Source of the DNA: Pirellulales bacterium
Lineage (GTDB): Bacteria; Planctomycetota; Planctomycetia; Pirellulales; Lacipirellulaceae
Direction: 5' to 3'
DNA length: 64,000 nucleotides
Assembly (NCBI GenBank): GCA_019636345.1
Contig: JAHBXQ010000005.1
Coordinates: 124,001-188,000 of the forward strand
Shown: piece by piece, positions 35,946 through 43,496 of the stretch
Position numbering within the stretch: position 1 is the stretch's first letter
How the letters are laid out: each line of letters starts with the position of its first letter
The notes under the pieces: generated by a model
Told to the model about the DNA's origin: nothing
Databases searched by the model: none
What the model saw: the letters and a program-made list of their open reading frames with translations, nothing else
Program-made: the position numbers and the translations under genes

Positions 35946-36662
35946 ATGAAACGATTTCTTTGGGCGGTCGGTCTGGCCGTCGGCCTGACGGCCAGTTCCC
36001 GCGCAGCGATCGTCTACGTCGATGCGACGCACGACGTCGGCGGCAACACGGCCGTGGCGCCCTCGGCCGGCGGCGGGGTGTTCAACACCTCCGGCGCACT
36101 CAACAGCCAAGGCCCGGCCAACGACGGTCTGTGGGACGTCCGCGCCTTCGGCAACGCCGCGACAATCTATCAGAACGCCGGGTTCGGCAACGTCGACAAC
36201 GCTCATCGACTGGTCACGACCGTCAGCGTTCCGACGAACACGTATAACGTCTACGCCTACTTCTGGAGCGACACCAGCGCCTGGCGGATGGGCGCATCGC
36301 TGACGGACGACCAAGGCGAACTCCCTCTCTATCAGTACAATCCCACGACTGCAGGCGTCGTCCAGTACTGGACCGGTTCGGACGGCACGCAACTCAGCAA
36401 CGTCTTGGCTCCTAATCCTTTCACCACCGACGTGATGATCGCCGAAGGAAATCGCCGGTTGTTCCAGATCCCGCTCGGGCAGGTCAGCGGGTCGAGCATC
36501 TCGGTCTTTGTCGACGACGACGCCATGATGGCCGACGGCAATCAGCGGACATGGTTCGACGGCATCGGCTACGAGCCGGTCCCCGAGCCGAGCACAATTA
36601 TGCTGGCGGGACTCGCGCTGGTCGGTGCAGCGGGTCGATTCCGGCGTCGCATGCTTGGTTAA
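35946..36662 (+). CDS. Exported PEP-CTERM protein of unknown function
   Basis: Exported protein of 238 aa. Signal peptide MKRFLWAVGLAVGLTASSRA, then a beta-rich body with WDVRAFGNAATIYQ and TYNVYAYFWSDTSAWRMGAS, and a C-terminal VPEPSTIMLAGLALVGAAGR plus RFRRRM, a complete PEP-CTERM signal that would be cleaved by an exosortase. No catalytic motif was recognised; it could be a structural or matrix protein. GAGGAG lies 9-14 nt before the ATG. It follows clpC after its terminator and is itself followed by a very strong terminator, so it is a single transcription unit. Confidence 0.88.
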   Translation: MKRFLWAVGLAVGLTASSRAAIVYVDATHDVGGNTAVAPSAGGGVFNTSGALNSQGPANDGLWDVRAFGNAATIYQNAGFGNVDNAHRLVTTVSVPTNTYNVYAYFWSDTSAWRMGASLTDDQGELPLYQYNPTTAGVVQYWTGSDGTQLSNVLAPNPFTTDVMIAEGNRRLFQIPLGQVSGSSISVFVDDDAMMADGNQRTWFDGIGYEPVPEPSTIMLAGLALVGAAGRFRRRMLG

Positions 36663-36697
36663 TCCGCAACGTGTGAAAACTTCCGAGAAACGGCAGT

Positions 36698-36730
36698 TAG
36701 CCCCCGGTCGCCGACCGGGGGCTATTTTTT
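36698..36730 (+). terminator. Rho-independent terminator of the PEP-CTERM gene
   Basis: Perfect 12-bp stem TAGCCCCCGGTC (36698-36709) / GACCGGGGGCTA (36713-36724) with a 3-nt loop, followed by six T residues. Confidence 0.93.
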
Positions 36731-36798
36731 GCGCAACTGAGTAAAATGCCCGGTCGCCGCCTCCCTCCCGCCGTGTCTCGACCGGAGATTACAGACCC

Positions 36799-37368
36799 AT
36801 GGCCAAGATCCTTGCCTTCGCCGGCAGCGCTCGCCGCGATTCCTTCAACAAGAAACTCGTCGCTACGGCCGTCGCGCAAGCCCGCGAGTTGGGAGCCGAG
36901 GTGACGCACGTCGATCTGCGCGACTTTCCGATGCCGCTGTACGACGGCGACCTGGAGGAGGCGGAAGGGTATCCCGAGGCGGCCGACCGCCTCTACGCTC
37001 TCATGAAGGAGCACGCAGGGCTGCTCCTGGCCTGTCCCGAGTACAACAGTTCGATTACGCCGCTCCTCAAGAACACGATCGACTGGGTCTCGCGCCCGCG
37101 CTCGGGCGACGGGCGACTGGCCGCGTATCAAGGCAAAGTGGCGACCCTGCTGGCCGCATCGCCCGGCGAACTCGGCGGCCTGCGGGGGCTGGTGACGGTC
37201 CGCTCGATCTTGGGCAACATCGGCGTCACCGTACTGCCGACGCAGGTGGCCGTGGCGAAGGCGGACAAGGCGTTTGCGGAAGACGGCGCGCTCATCGACG
37301 AGTCGGCGGCGAAGCGCGTTGCGGCAGCGATGGCGACGTTCGTCGCGACAGTTCGCAAATTGGCGTAG
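36799..37368 (+). CDS. NADPH-dependent FMN reductase family protein
   Basis: Flavodoxin-fold oxidoreductase of 189 aa, similar to chromate/quinone reductases such as ChrR/YieF. It has the FMN phosphate loop FAGSARRDSFNKKLV and the flavin-binding PEYNSSITPLLKNTIDWVSR. The substrate is unknown; NAD(P)H-dependent reduction of quinones or azo compounds is usual. A TAAAAT -10-like box (36742-36747) sits about 50 nt upstream. The Imm27-like gene starts only 9 nt after the stop and is probably co-transcribed. Confidence 0.9.
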   Translation: MAKILAFAGSARRDSFNKKLVATAVAQARELGAEVTHVDLRDFPMPLYDGDLEEAEGYPEAADRLYALMKEHAGLLLACPEYNSSITPLLKNTIDWVSRPRSGDGRLAAYQGKVATLLAASPGELGGLRGLVTVRSILGNIGVTVLPTQVAVAKADKAFAEDGALIDESAAKRVAAAMATFVATVRKLA

Positions 37369-37377
37369 GGGCACAGC

Positions 37378-37587
37378 ATGTCTGAATGCAGGTGCGGACA
37401 ACATCACGTATTTCGGGGCAATGAGGCGACAGACGACGCCGACGCCCATCTTCGCGAAGTGCAAGCCGACTTGGCGAACTGGAGGTGCGAGTACGTGTGT
37501 CCGGACACTGGCGCGCGATGGCTGCTGGATCATCCGTTTCCTGAAGCACACGGCGGCGGACCTCCCCGTCTACGCCAAATTCAATGA
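37378..37587 (+). CDS. Imm27-like immunity protein
   Basis: Small protein of 69 aa with a compact acidic fold. The C-terminal part reads WRCEYVCPDTGARWLLDHPF, ending in HGGGPPRLRQIQ. The 'YxxPetGxxW' and 'HGGGPPxL' elements are what I know as the hallmarks of the Imm27 family (polymorphic-toxin immunity proteins). The N-terminal CRCGQHHVF pairs Cys with His. No toxin gene is adjacent: it follows the FMN reductase by 9 nt, with AGGGG as ribosome-binding site. It may be a leftover or a solitary immunity gene protecting against toxins of neighbours. Confidence 0.72.
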   Translation: MSECRCGQHHVFRGNEATDDADAHLREVQADLANWRCEYVCPDTGARWLLDHPFPEAHGGGPPRLRQIQ

Positions 37588-37930
37588 GCCGATCGCATCG
37601 GGTGAGGACGGGACGTTCGCCCCGCTTGGGGCTAACGGACTTATGTCCGTCTCGACCTGCGGCTGACGCCGCAGGCCATAGACTGTCGGCCCGTTAGGCC
37701 TGAAGCCGCGCGGCTGCGCCGCTGGAGAGTGAAGGATGGTCAGTCAGCCGCAACGCGGCGGCAATCAATAGCCTGGAGCGGTCCGCGACCGTCCCCCGGT
37801 TCCGTTTATTCCGATCGTAACGAATATTCCCTCAACCGCCGTCCCTTGGCGGCCGATTCTTACTCCCAGACGAACACTGCTCGCCGGCGCCAGCATTGCG
37901 CCGGTTTATCGCTCTTGAGGGGGGAATCTC
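37588..37930. other. Intergenic region with clustered hairpins
   Basis: 343 bp without a supported gene. The first half carries a dense block of short perfect palindromes (37635-37721). The second half contains the ribosome-binding site for the next gene. Confidence 0.45.
37635..37721. repeat. Cluster of short perfect palindromes (REP-like)
   Basis: In order: ACGGAC/GTCCGT (37635-37650, loop TTAT), CCTGCGGC/GCCGCAGG (37656-37675, loop TGAC), a GGCC-CGTTA-GGCC pair, and the self-complementary AGCCGCGCGGCT (37704-37715), within about 87 bp. Such clusters are typical of REP-like intergenic repeats. No T-run supports a terminator. Confidence 0.65.
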
Positions 37931-38257
37931 ATGGCGCGTCGGATTCTGTTTGCCATTTGCCTCGGCATGGCGTTTTGCGCATTGAGCCAAGGCACGCGCG
38001 CCGAAGCCCAGCAGGCCTACGGCCGCCAGTGGGCCGGCTCGTACACGACCCAGGACTGGAACCGGTTCTATCACTATCCGTACGTGTACTACCCCCAAAA
38101 CTTCTGGGGCAGCGAGTACTACCGCAGCGCGGACAGTCTGTACCACCGGTACCCGCCCGAGATGCGGATCCCCGTGTACAACGCCCGCTGGCACAACTAC
38201 TACCCCAATCGCCGCAAGTTCCACTCCGGGCATCACTTCGTGCTGGACGTGTTCTGA
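37931..38257 (+). CDS. Small exported Tyr-rich protein
   Basis: Exported protein of 108 aa. A signal peptide (RILFAICLGMAFCALSQGTRAEA) is followed by a mature part very rich in Tyr, Trp, His and Arg: WNRFYHYPYVYYPQNFWG, YYRSADSLYHRYPPEM, HNYYPNRRKFHSGHHFVLDVF. It is the style of a conserved planctomycete secreted family whose role is not known. GAGGGGGG lies about 8 nt before the ATG. A converging hairpin follows the stop. There are no cysteines in the mature part; aromatic-rich surfaces may bind peptidoglycan, glycans or redox-active compounds, but that is guesswork. Confidence 0.82.
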   Translation: MARRILFAICLGMAFCALSQGTRAEAQQAYGRQWAGSYTTQDWNRFYHYPYVYYPQNFWGSEYYRSADSLYHRYPPEMRIPVYNARWHNYYPNRRKFHSGHHFVLDVF

Positions 38258-38292
38258 GACGGGGGATGCGAGATTGCTGATAGGAAAGCCGG

Positions 38293-38331
38293 GAAACGTC
38301 GAGAATCAATCTCTTTGATCTCCGACGTTTC
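38293..38331. terminator. Hairpin between convergent genes (possible bidirectional terminator)
   Basis: The arms GAAACGTCG (38293-38301) and CGACGTTTC (38323-38331), with an inner ATCAA/TTGAT pair, lie between the Tyr-rich protein (plus) and the M20 peptidase (minus). There is no long T-run, so the terminator call is tentative. Confidence 0.45.
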
Positions 38332-38364
38332 GCCGCTGGCCGCTTCACCATCTGCAATCCAACA

Positions 38365-39627
38365 TCAATGATCGGGCGTCGCCGCGGCCCCAGTCGCGAT
38401 TGCGACGAGCACCTCGACCGCGCGATCGAGCTGATCGACGGCGATAAACTCGTCAATCGTGTGGGCTTGCTCGATCGAACCGGGGCCGAAGACCGCGGCG
38501 GGGATCCCCGCCGCGGCCAGGGTCGCGGCGTTCGTGCCGTACGGCACCCCGACGATGCGGCTCGCGACTCCGCACGCGTCGACAATGGCTGCCAACCGCT
38601 CGGCCCAACGTTGCGATTCGCCCCCGGCTAGCCCGTAGCTCTGCATCCAGGGCGGGTCGTGAGTCAGTCGGCAGGGACCGAGGTCGACCGCTCGCTCCAA
38701 CTCGGCGACGACGCCGGCGTAGGCGGTCTCGGGACTCTCGCCCGGAGCAAGTCGTCGATCGAGGTCGATCACCGCCGCGTCGGGCACCGTGTTGGGTCCC
38801 GCTCCTCCTTGGATCGTCGTGACGCAAATGGTCGGAGGGCCGCACTCGCCCGCGAGTCCGGTCGCCGTCGCGTTGAACCCCCGCCCCAGTTTGTCGTGCA
38901 TCGCCTCGAGCGCCTGGACGACCCGCGCCATCGCGTAAATTGCATTGGCGCCGCCCGCGGGTCGCGAGGAATGAGCCGCTCGCCCCGCCGTCCGAGCCTG
39001 CCAACGAACCACTCCGCGGTGAGCCGCCACGACGTTCAAGTCGGTCGGCTCGGCGACGATCGCGGCCCGCGGCTTGAACCGACGAAGTTCTGCCAGGGAG
39101 AGCGGCCCCTGGATCGTCGTCGCCGCGAGTTCGCCGGATCGCTCATCCCAGAATCGTGCCAGTGCGCGAACCCCCGTGAAACCGCACTCCTCGTTCACGG
39201 TCGAAGCGAATACGATCGTCGGCCGGCGGGCGAGCGGGGCGTCGCCGGCTGCAACCAGCGCCGCGAGCATGGCCGCCAGGCCCCCCTTCACATCGCACGC
39301 CCCGCGGCCATAGATGAGACCCTGGGACTCGCGAGCGATGAACGGGGCGTTCATCCCGGCCACGGCGACCGTATCCTGGTGGGCCTCCCAAAGGAGACAA
39401 TCGCTGCGGCCCCCGGGGACCACGGCGACAACGTTGGACCGGCCTGGGTGGACCTCCTGGGTCAGCCAAGGCCAGCCCTGTCTGCCGAGGAAATCGATAA
39501 GCCACTCAGTCACTTGCTTTTCGCCCGAAATATCGTCCGTTGACGGGTCCCCTGCGGGGACCAAGCGCGGGTTCACGCTGGGGCGGGCAATGAGTTGCCC
39601 CAGGATTTCTCGGACTAAATGAGCCAC
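38365..39627 (-). CDS. M20-family peptidase / amidohydrolase (ArgE/DapE type)
   Basis: Zinc hydrolase of 420 aa. Metal and catalytic motifs: LLWEAHQDTVAVAG (His and Asp), GRGACDVKGGLAAM (bridging Asp), VNEECGFTG (catalytic Glu and ligand Glu), AEPTDL (Glu/Asp) and a late His in IEQAHTIDEF. The middle third is the dimerisation domain. Similarity is to acetylornithine deacetylase and succinyl-diaminopimelate desuccinylase, but the substrate cannot be chosen from sequence. The start is the GTG at 39627: GGAGG lies 6 nt upstream, far better than the ATG at 39681. Confidence 0.88.
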   Translation of the reverse strand: MAHLVREILGQLIARPSVNPRLVPAGDPSTDDISGEKQVTEWLIDFLGRQGWPWLTQEVHPGRSNVVAVVPGGRSDCLLWEAHQDTVAVAGMNAPFIARESQGLIYGRGACDVKGGLAAMLAALVAAGDAPLARRPTIVFASTVNEECGFTGVRALARFWDERSGELAATTIQGPLSLAELRRFKPRAAIVAEPTDLNVVAAHRGVVRWQARTAGRAAHSSRPAGGANAIYAMARVVQALEAMHDKLGRGFNATATGLAGECGPPTICVTTIQGGAGPNTVPDAAVIDLDRRLAPGESPETAYAGVVAELERAVDLGPCRLTHDPPWMQSYGLAGGESQRWAERLAAIVDACGVASRIVGVPYGTNAATLAAAGIPAAVFGPGSIEQAHTIDEFIAVDQLDRAVEVLVAIATGAAATPDH

Positions 39628-39706
39628 AATCCCCCTCCGCGAGCCGTCCCGACCCCGCCGCAGCGGGGGGCCCGACCCCATTTCGTCGCGATTTTTCGCC
39701 GACTAT

Positions 39707-39735
39707 TTGCAATCATGGAACACACTGGTTAAGAT
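39707..39735 (+). promoter_or_regulatory. Sigma-70-type promoter of the candidate sRNA
   Basis: TTGCAA (39707-39712), a 17-nt spacer and TAAGAT (39730-39735). The spacing is ideal and the transcription start would be about 39742, directly before a hairpin. Confidence 0.65.
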
Positions 39736-39741
39736 GCACGT

Positions 39742-39810
39742 CGGCGTGGAGAAAATCCACGTCGACCTCCCCCTCGCGGGTCGCTGCCCCACCCGCGAGG
39801 GGATTTTTTT
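39742..39810 (+). ncRNA. Candidate small RNA of about 70 nt
   Basis: A promoter-like pair precedes a compact unit. A first hairpin (arms around 39740-39749 and 39757-39766, loop AGAAAAT, with one G-T wobble) is followed within a few nt by a strong intrinsic terminator (39770-39810). The unit has no plausible reading frame inside it and lies between the divergent M20 peptidase gene and mrp. The exact 5' end is inferred from the -10 box. No family could be assigned; it could also be a short leader transcript. Confidence 0.55.
39770..39810 (+). terminator. Strong Rho-independent terminator of the candidate sRNA
   Basis: Perfect 12-bp stem CCCCTCGCGGGT (39770-39781) / ACCCGCGAGGGG (39791-39802) with a 9-nt loop, followed by A and seven T residues (39804-39810). 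Confidence 0.92.
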
Positions 39811-40275
39811 GCGCCGACGAATTCGCGCAACATTTCGGCGGTTCTGCGCAGCACTTCTCGCTGGCGCCCCAGCCTGCATAAGCCGACAGGGAGCCGATTC
39901 ACGGCCCCGTTTCAAGCCGCGACGTTCGGCTCCGGCTTGGCGATCGTCGCCTTCATGGTCGCAGTAATTTACCAAAGCGGCAGGCCCCGCGCGAGGGTCG
40001 CTTTCGCGAGAATCAAGGGCAGATCTCGCGATCTCGTCGACAGCGGGCGCTTCAGCTCGCGCCGACGAGCCCGACGCCAGGAAATCGCCGGCCGCGTCGA
40101 GGCGATCTCCGCGGATCCACCGCGAATCCTTTCGATGCGACGCCTTGGAAAGCTCCGTCGCGTGCGTCACGATAACGGGTCGACATCGCACGCGCTGCGG
40201 CCCCTACAGCGACGACGATTCGTCGCCGGGCGATACCAAGCGATACATTACACCACGAATGCGAGTTGGCCCCTG
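39811..40275. other. 465-bp intergenic region upstream of mrp
   Basis: The frame of mrp is open upstream to 39937, but the translated part lacks any family similarity. I read it as non-coding leader and promoter DNA. No strong promoter was recognised. Confidence 0.4.
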
Positions 40276-41349
40276 ATGAGCGTGTTGGATCGAGAAGCGG
40301 TGATGCGCGTCCTTGGCGACTTCCAAGATCCCGAGTCCGGCCGCAGCGTCGTGACCATGGAGCAGGTCAAGGAGGTCCGCGTCGCCGACGACCGCGTGCA
40401 GGTGACGCTTGGACTGACGACCTTCGCGGCGCCGCTGCGGGAGGAGACGCGGCAGGCGCTGGCAGACCGTTTGCGGGCGAAGCTCCCCGGTGCGCCGAAG
40501 GTCGAGGTCGACTTGGTCGAACATCCTCGGCCGGCCCAGCCGATCGGTTCGGTCGGGCTGACGGCCAAGGCGGTCATCGCAGTCGGCTCCGGCAAGGGGG
40601 GCGTCGGCAAGAGCACCGTTGCTGCGACGCTAGCCTTGACGCTCAAGCACGCCGGCTGCAAGGTAGGGCTCATGGACGCCGACGTTTACGGCCCCAGCGT
40701 GCCGCACCTCTTGGGGCTGGAAGGGCAGCCGCACATCGTCGATCAGCGGCTGCAGCCGGTCGTCGACCAGGGCATGCCCGTGATGAGCATGGGCTTTCTC
40801 GTCCCCAAGGGCGAGGCGGTCGTGTGGCGGGGGCCGATGCTGCACGGGGCGATCACGCAATTCTTGCGAGATACGGCCTGGGGCGATCTCGATTTTCTGA
40901 TCATCGACATGCCCCCCGGCACGGGCGACATCGCGCTGACGTTGTCTCAACTCTTGCCGCTCACCGGGGCGGTGGTCGTCTGCACGCCGCAGGACGTCGC
41001 CCTGCTGGACGCAGTGAAAGCGATCGCCATGTTCCGCAAGGTGAACATCCCCGTCCTGGGGCTCGTCGAGAACATGAGCTACTTCGAGTGCCCAGACAAC
41101 GGCAAGCGGTACGACATTTTCGGCACCGGCGGCGCCCGGGCCAAAGCCGAAGAGCTTGACGTGCCGTTCCTCGGCGAACTGCCGATTCAGATTCCGATCC
41201 GCGAACGGGGAGACGCGGGATCGACCGCGGGGAACGTCACCGATGCCCAGTCGGGCCCCTACTTCCAGCGGATCGCGGCGAACCTCGTCCGCGGTCTCGC
41301 CCAAGCGCGAGTCGCCGCTCCGCCGATGCCGACGTTGTCGGTGTTGTAG
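40276..41349 (+). CDS. mrp: Mrp/NBP35-family Fe-S cluster carrier ATPase
   Basis: P-loop ATPase that carries or assembles iron-sulfur clusters, 357 aa. An N-terminal DUF59/MIP18-like domain (MSVLDREAVMRVLGDFQDPE) precedes the deviant Walker A GSGKGGVGKSTVAATLA. Switch-like motifs follow: LMDADVYGPSVPHLLGL, LIIDMPPGTGDIALTLSQ and the family-typical ENMSYFECPDNGKRYDIFG. In this last site the usual CxxC cluster ligand pair is reduced to one Cys (CPDN), so cluster binding may differ. ATG 40276 begins at the DUF59 domain; the upstream in-frame extension is unsupported. It stands alone. Confidence 0.93.
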   Translation: MSVLDREAVMRVLGDFQDPESGRSVVTMEQVKEVRVADDRVQVTLGLTTFAAPLREETRQALADRLRAKLPGAPKVEVDLVEHPRPAQPIGSVGLTAKAVIAVGSGKGGVGKSTVAATLALTLKHAGCKVGLMDADVYGPSVPHLLGLEGQPHIVDQRLQPVVDQGMPVMSMGFLVPKGEAVVWRGPMLHGAITQFLRDTAWGDLDFLIIDMPPGTGDIALTLSQLLPLTGAVVVCTPQDVALLDAVKAIAMFRKVNIPVLGLVENMSYFECPDNGKRYDIFGTGGARAKAEELDVPFLGELPIQIPIRERGDAGSTAGNVTDAQSGPYFQRIAANLVRGLAQARVAAPPMPTLSVL

Positions 41350-41477
41350 GGGACCAGGGGCAACAAGCAGACATGCGGGGCGCCGCGGCGTCCGGAGAGC
41401 GCCGCCTGGATGCGATTAAATCCACGCGCCCCGAGAATCACCACGTCGATTCGCGTGATCCACGGTCTTCAAGCCCG

Positions 41478-42227
41478 CTACCCCCCCAGCGCCGCCATCT
41501 CTTCGTCGGGGATGTCGAAGTTCGCCGAGGCGGATTGGACGTCGTCGTGGTCGTCGAGCGCTTCCATCAGCTTGAGGATCTTGCGCACATCGTCCCCCGC
41601 GACCGTGACGGTGTCCTTCGGCAACCAGGCGATTTCGCGCGACTCGATCGGCAGGCCGGCCGCCTCGACGGCGTCGCCCACGGCGTTGAAGACGTCGACG
41701 GACGAGATGATCTCGAAGAGATCCCCCTCGCGGACGACGTCGTCGGCGCCCGCTTCCATGCCCAGTTCCAAGAGCGACTCCTCGTCGGTCTTGTCGGCGG
41801 GGACGCGCACGATCCCCTTGCGGTCGAACATCCACGCGGCGCAACCGGTGGAGCCGAGTTTGCCGCCGTTAATCTCGAACAGCTTGCGAATTTCAGGGGC
41901 CGTGCGATTGCGGTTGTCGGTGAGGATCTCGCACATCACCGCGACGCCGCTTGGTCCGTGGCCTTCGTAGAGGACCGACTCGAGGTTGCCCCCTTCGAGT
42001 TCCCCAGTCCCCTTCTTGATCGCCCGTTCGATGTTGTCCTTGGGAAGACTGACCGCTTTGGCGTCGTTGATCGCGTAACGCAGCCGGAGATTCGTGTCGG
42101 GGTCCCCTCCGCCGGTCTTGGCGGCGACGATGATCGCCCGCGACAGCTTGCTCCACAGCTTGCCGCGTTTGGCGTCGATGAGCGATTTTTTGTGGGCGAT
42201 GTTCGCCCAGTGGGAATGACCAGCCAT
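41478..42227 (-). CDS. yebC: YebC/PmpR family transcriptional/translational regulator
   Basis: Conserved 249-aa protein (TACO1-like). It opens with MAGHSHWANIAHKKSLIDAKRG, the family's N-terminus, followed by KLSRAIIVAAKTGGGDPDTN and DNIERAIKKGTGE. The acidic C-terminal region includes FEIISSVDVFNAVGDAVEAAG. Recent work links YebC proteins to relief of ribosome stalling as well as to transcription. It follows the endonuclease III-like gene by about 150 nt on the minus strand and may be the last gene of the translation-related run that starts at nusA. Confidence 0.95.
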   Translation of the reverse strand: MAGHSHWANIAHKKSLIDAKRGKLWSKLSRAIIVAAKTGGGDPDTNLRLRYAINDAKAVSLPKDNIERAIKKGTGELEGGNLESVLYEGHGPSGVAVMCEILTDNRNRTAPEIRKLFEINGGKLGSTGCAAWMFDRKGIVRVPADKTDEESLLELGMEAGADDVVREGDLFEIISSVDVFNAVGDAVEAAGLPIESREIAWLPKDTVTVAGDDVRKILKLMEALDDHDDVQSASANFDIPDEEMAALGG

Positions 42228-42379
42228 ATCTCACGCTCGCATGTCCGAAAACGGTCGCCGCGAACGCTCGCGAGATCGACCGAAGTTGTCGCGGTATCGC
42301 CCCGGTCGCGCCGCGGACCGGCGGGTGCTGCCTGCCGTCGAGAGTCGCGAGTGTTCCGTCGCGCTTCCCCGTGTCGCGC

Positions 42380-43381
42380 TCAGCGCGGTTTGCGCTTCGT
42401 GATCGACTTGCCCGCGGGCTTCTTCTTTTTCGGAGCCTCCGCGGCCTTTTTCACGACCTTCTTGACGGGGGGTTTCTTCGCCGGCTTCTTGGCCGGGGGA
42501 ACGGGTTTCTTGGCGCTTGCCGACTTTGCGGCGGGGGCCTTTTTGGAAGGCGCCTTCTTGGCCCCGCTGCCGGCCACAGGGGCCGGTTTGGCGGTCGTCT
42601 GCGGTTTGGCGGCGCCGGGGGTCGTCTTTCCCTTGGTCGCCGGCTTGGCAGGCGGCTGCGGCGGAGTCGGACGAGCCGGCTCGGGGGGTTGTTCCTTCAC
42701 GGCCCGCTTCGGCAGCCGATCCTTGCAGTCCGGGTCGATCTCCAACAGCAACTTGCGGATCGTCGGCCCGAGCGGGCTGCGGTGCATCTCGACCCCAAGC
42801 TGATGCAACAGGCTGGCGGCCTCGACTCCCTTGCTCTTCGCGACGGCTCGTTCCAAACCAGGGGCCTGCCCCTTGGCCGCCTCGGAGTCCGAGACGATCC
42901 CCACGATCCGCAGCGACTCGAGCAGTCCCGGGCTCACAGGGATCGAGTGGCCCCCCAGTCCGTGCTGCACGACGTACGCCACGGTGAACGGCGTGCTGCC
43001 GTTGTACTTTTCGATTTGCTTCACCGCGGCGCCGATGTTCTGCTTCCGCATCGCCTCGAGGTCAAACGAGTAGTGGGTCTCGAAGACGCTTTGCAGGACT
43101 CGCTTGAGCCGCGTGGCCGTCTCCTCGGGATCGTTGAGCGGCTTGACCGCCTCGGCGAGCTCGCGAACGGTGCTGACGCGGACTTCGTTCCAGTCGAAAT
43201 AGTCCGACTTGAGCGTCTCGAAAGCGCGATCGGCGGCTTCCTGCGAGGAGTTCTCGGCACAGCAGGCGACCAACAACGTGTCCAGCACGCTGCGGTCCTT
43301 GGCAGGCGGAGTCGGCTTGAAGTGCTTCTTGAGGATCTTCAGCGCGTGATTGATCAGCGAAGCGCGGTTCTTGGTTGCCAT
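42380..43381 (-). CDS. Endonuclease III-fold protein with histone H1-like Lys/Ala/Pro tail
   Basis: Protein of 333 aa with two parts. Residues 1-220 resemble the helical HhH-GPD fold of endonuclease III (LDTLLVACCAENSSQEAADR, then FTVAYVVQHGLGGHSIPVSP). The position of the catalytic Asp is Ser150 (PVS instead of PVD), the hairpin-helix Lys is not evident, and the C-terminal Fe-S cysteine quartet is missing. It is therefore probably not a glycosylase. Residues 235-333 are almost only Lys, Ala and Pro (KKAPSKKAPAAKSASAKK), as in histone H1 tails, and would bind DNA or RNA nonspecifically. It lies between rbfA and yebC on the same strand. A nucleoid-associated role is an inference. Confidence 0.75.
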   Translation of the reverse strand: MATKNRASLINHALKILKKHFKPTPPAKDRSVLDTLLVACCAENSSQEAADRAFETLKSDYFDWNEVRVSTVRELAEAVKPLNDPEETATRLKRVLQSVFETHYSFDLEAMRKQNIGAAVKQIEKYNGSTPFTVAYVVQHGLGGHSIPVSPGLLESLRIVGIVSDSEAAKGQAPGLERAVAKSKGVEAASLLHQLGVEMHRSPLGPTIRKLLLEIDPDCKDRLPKRAVKEQPPEPARPTPPQPPAKPATKGKTTPGAAKPQTTAKPAPVAGSGAKKAPSKKAPAAKSASAKKPVPPAKKPAKKPPVKKVVKKAAEAPKKKKPAGKSITKRKPR

Positions 43382-43496
43382 ATCGTCTGCATGCGGTGGT
43401 AAGCGTGGTCGTCAGCCAAACTCGGAGCCTTGGCTCCTGCGGCCCAGGCGTCAGAGGGACCGCCCTGTCTTGTCGAGTCGTTCCTAGTCTCGGAGC

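Noticed and set aside
39707-39967. 86-codon plus-strand frame starting with TTG in the sRNA promoter
   Set aside because: It would start within the -35 element and run through the terminator; composition is not protein-like.
39937-40275. N-terminal extension of mrp
   Set aside because: No similarity to the family; the ATG at 40276 opens exactly at the DUF59-like domain.
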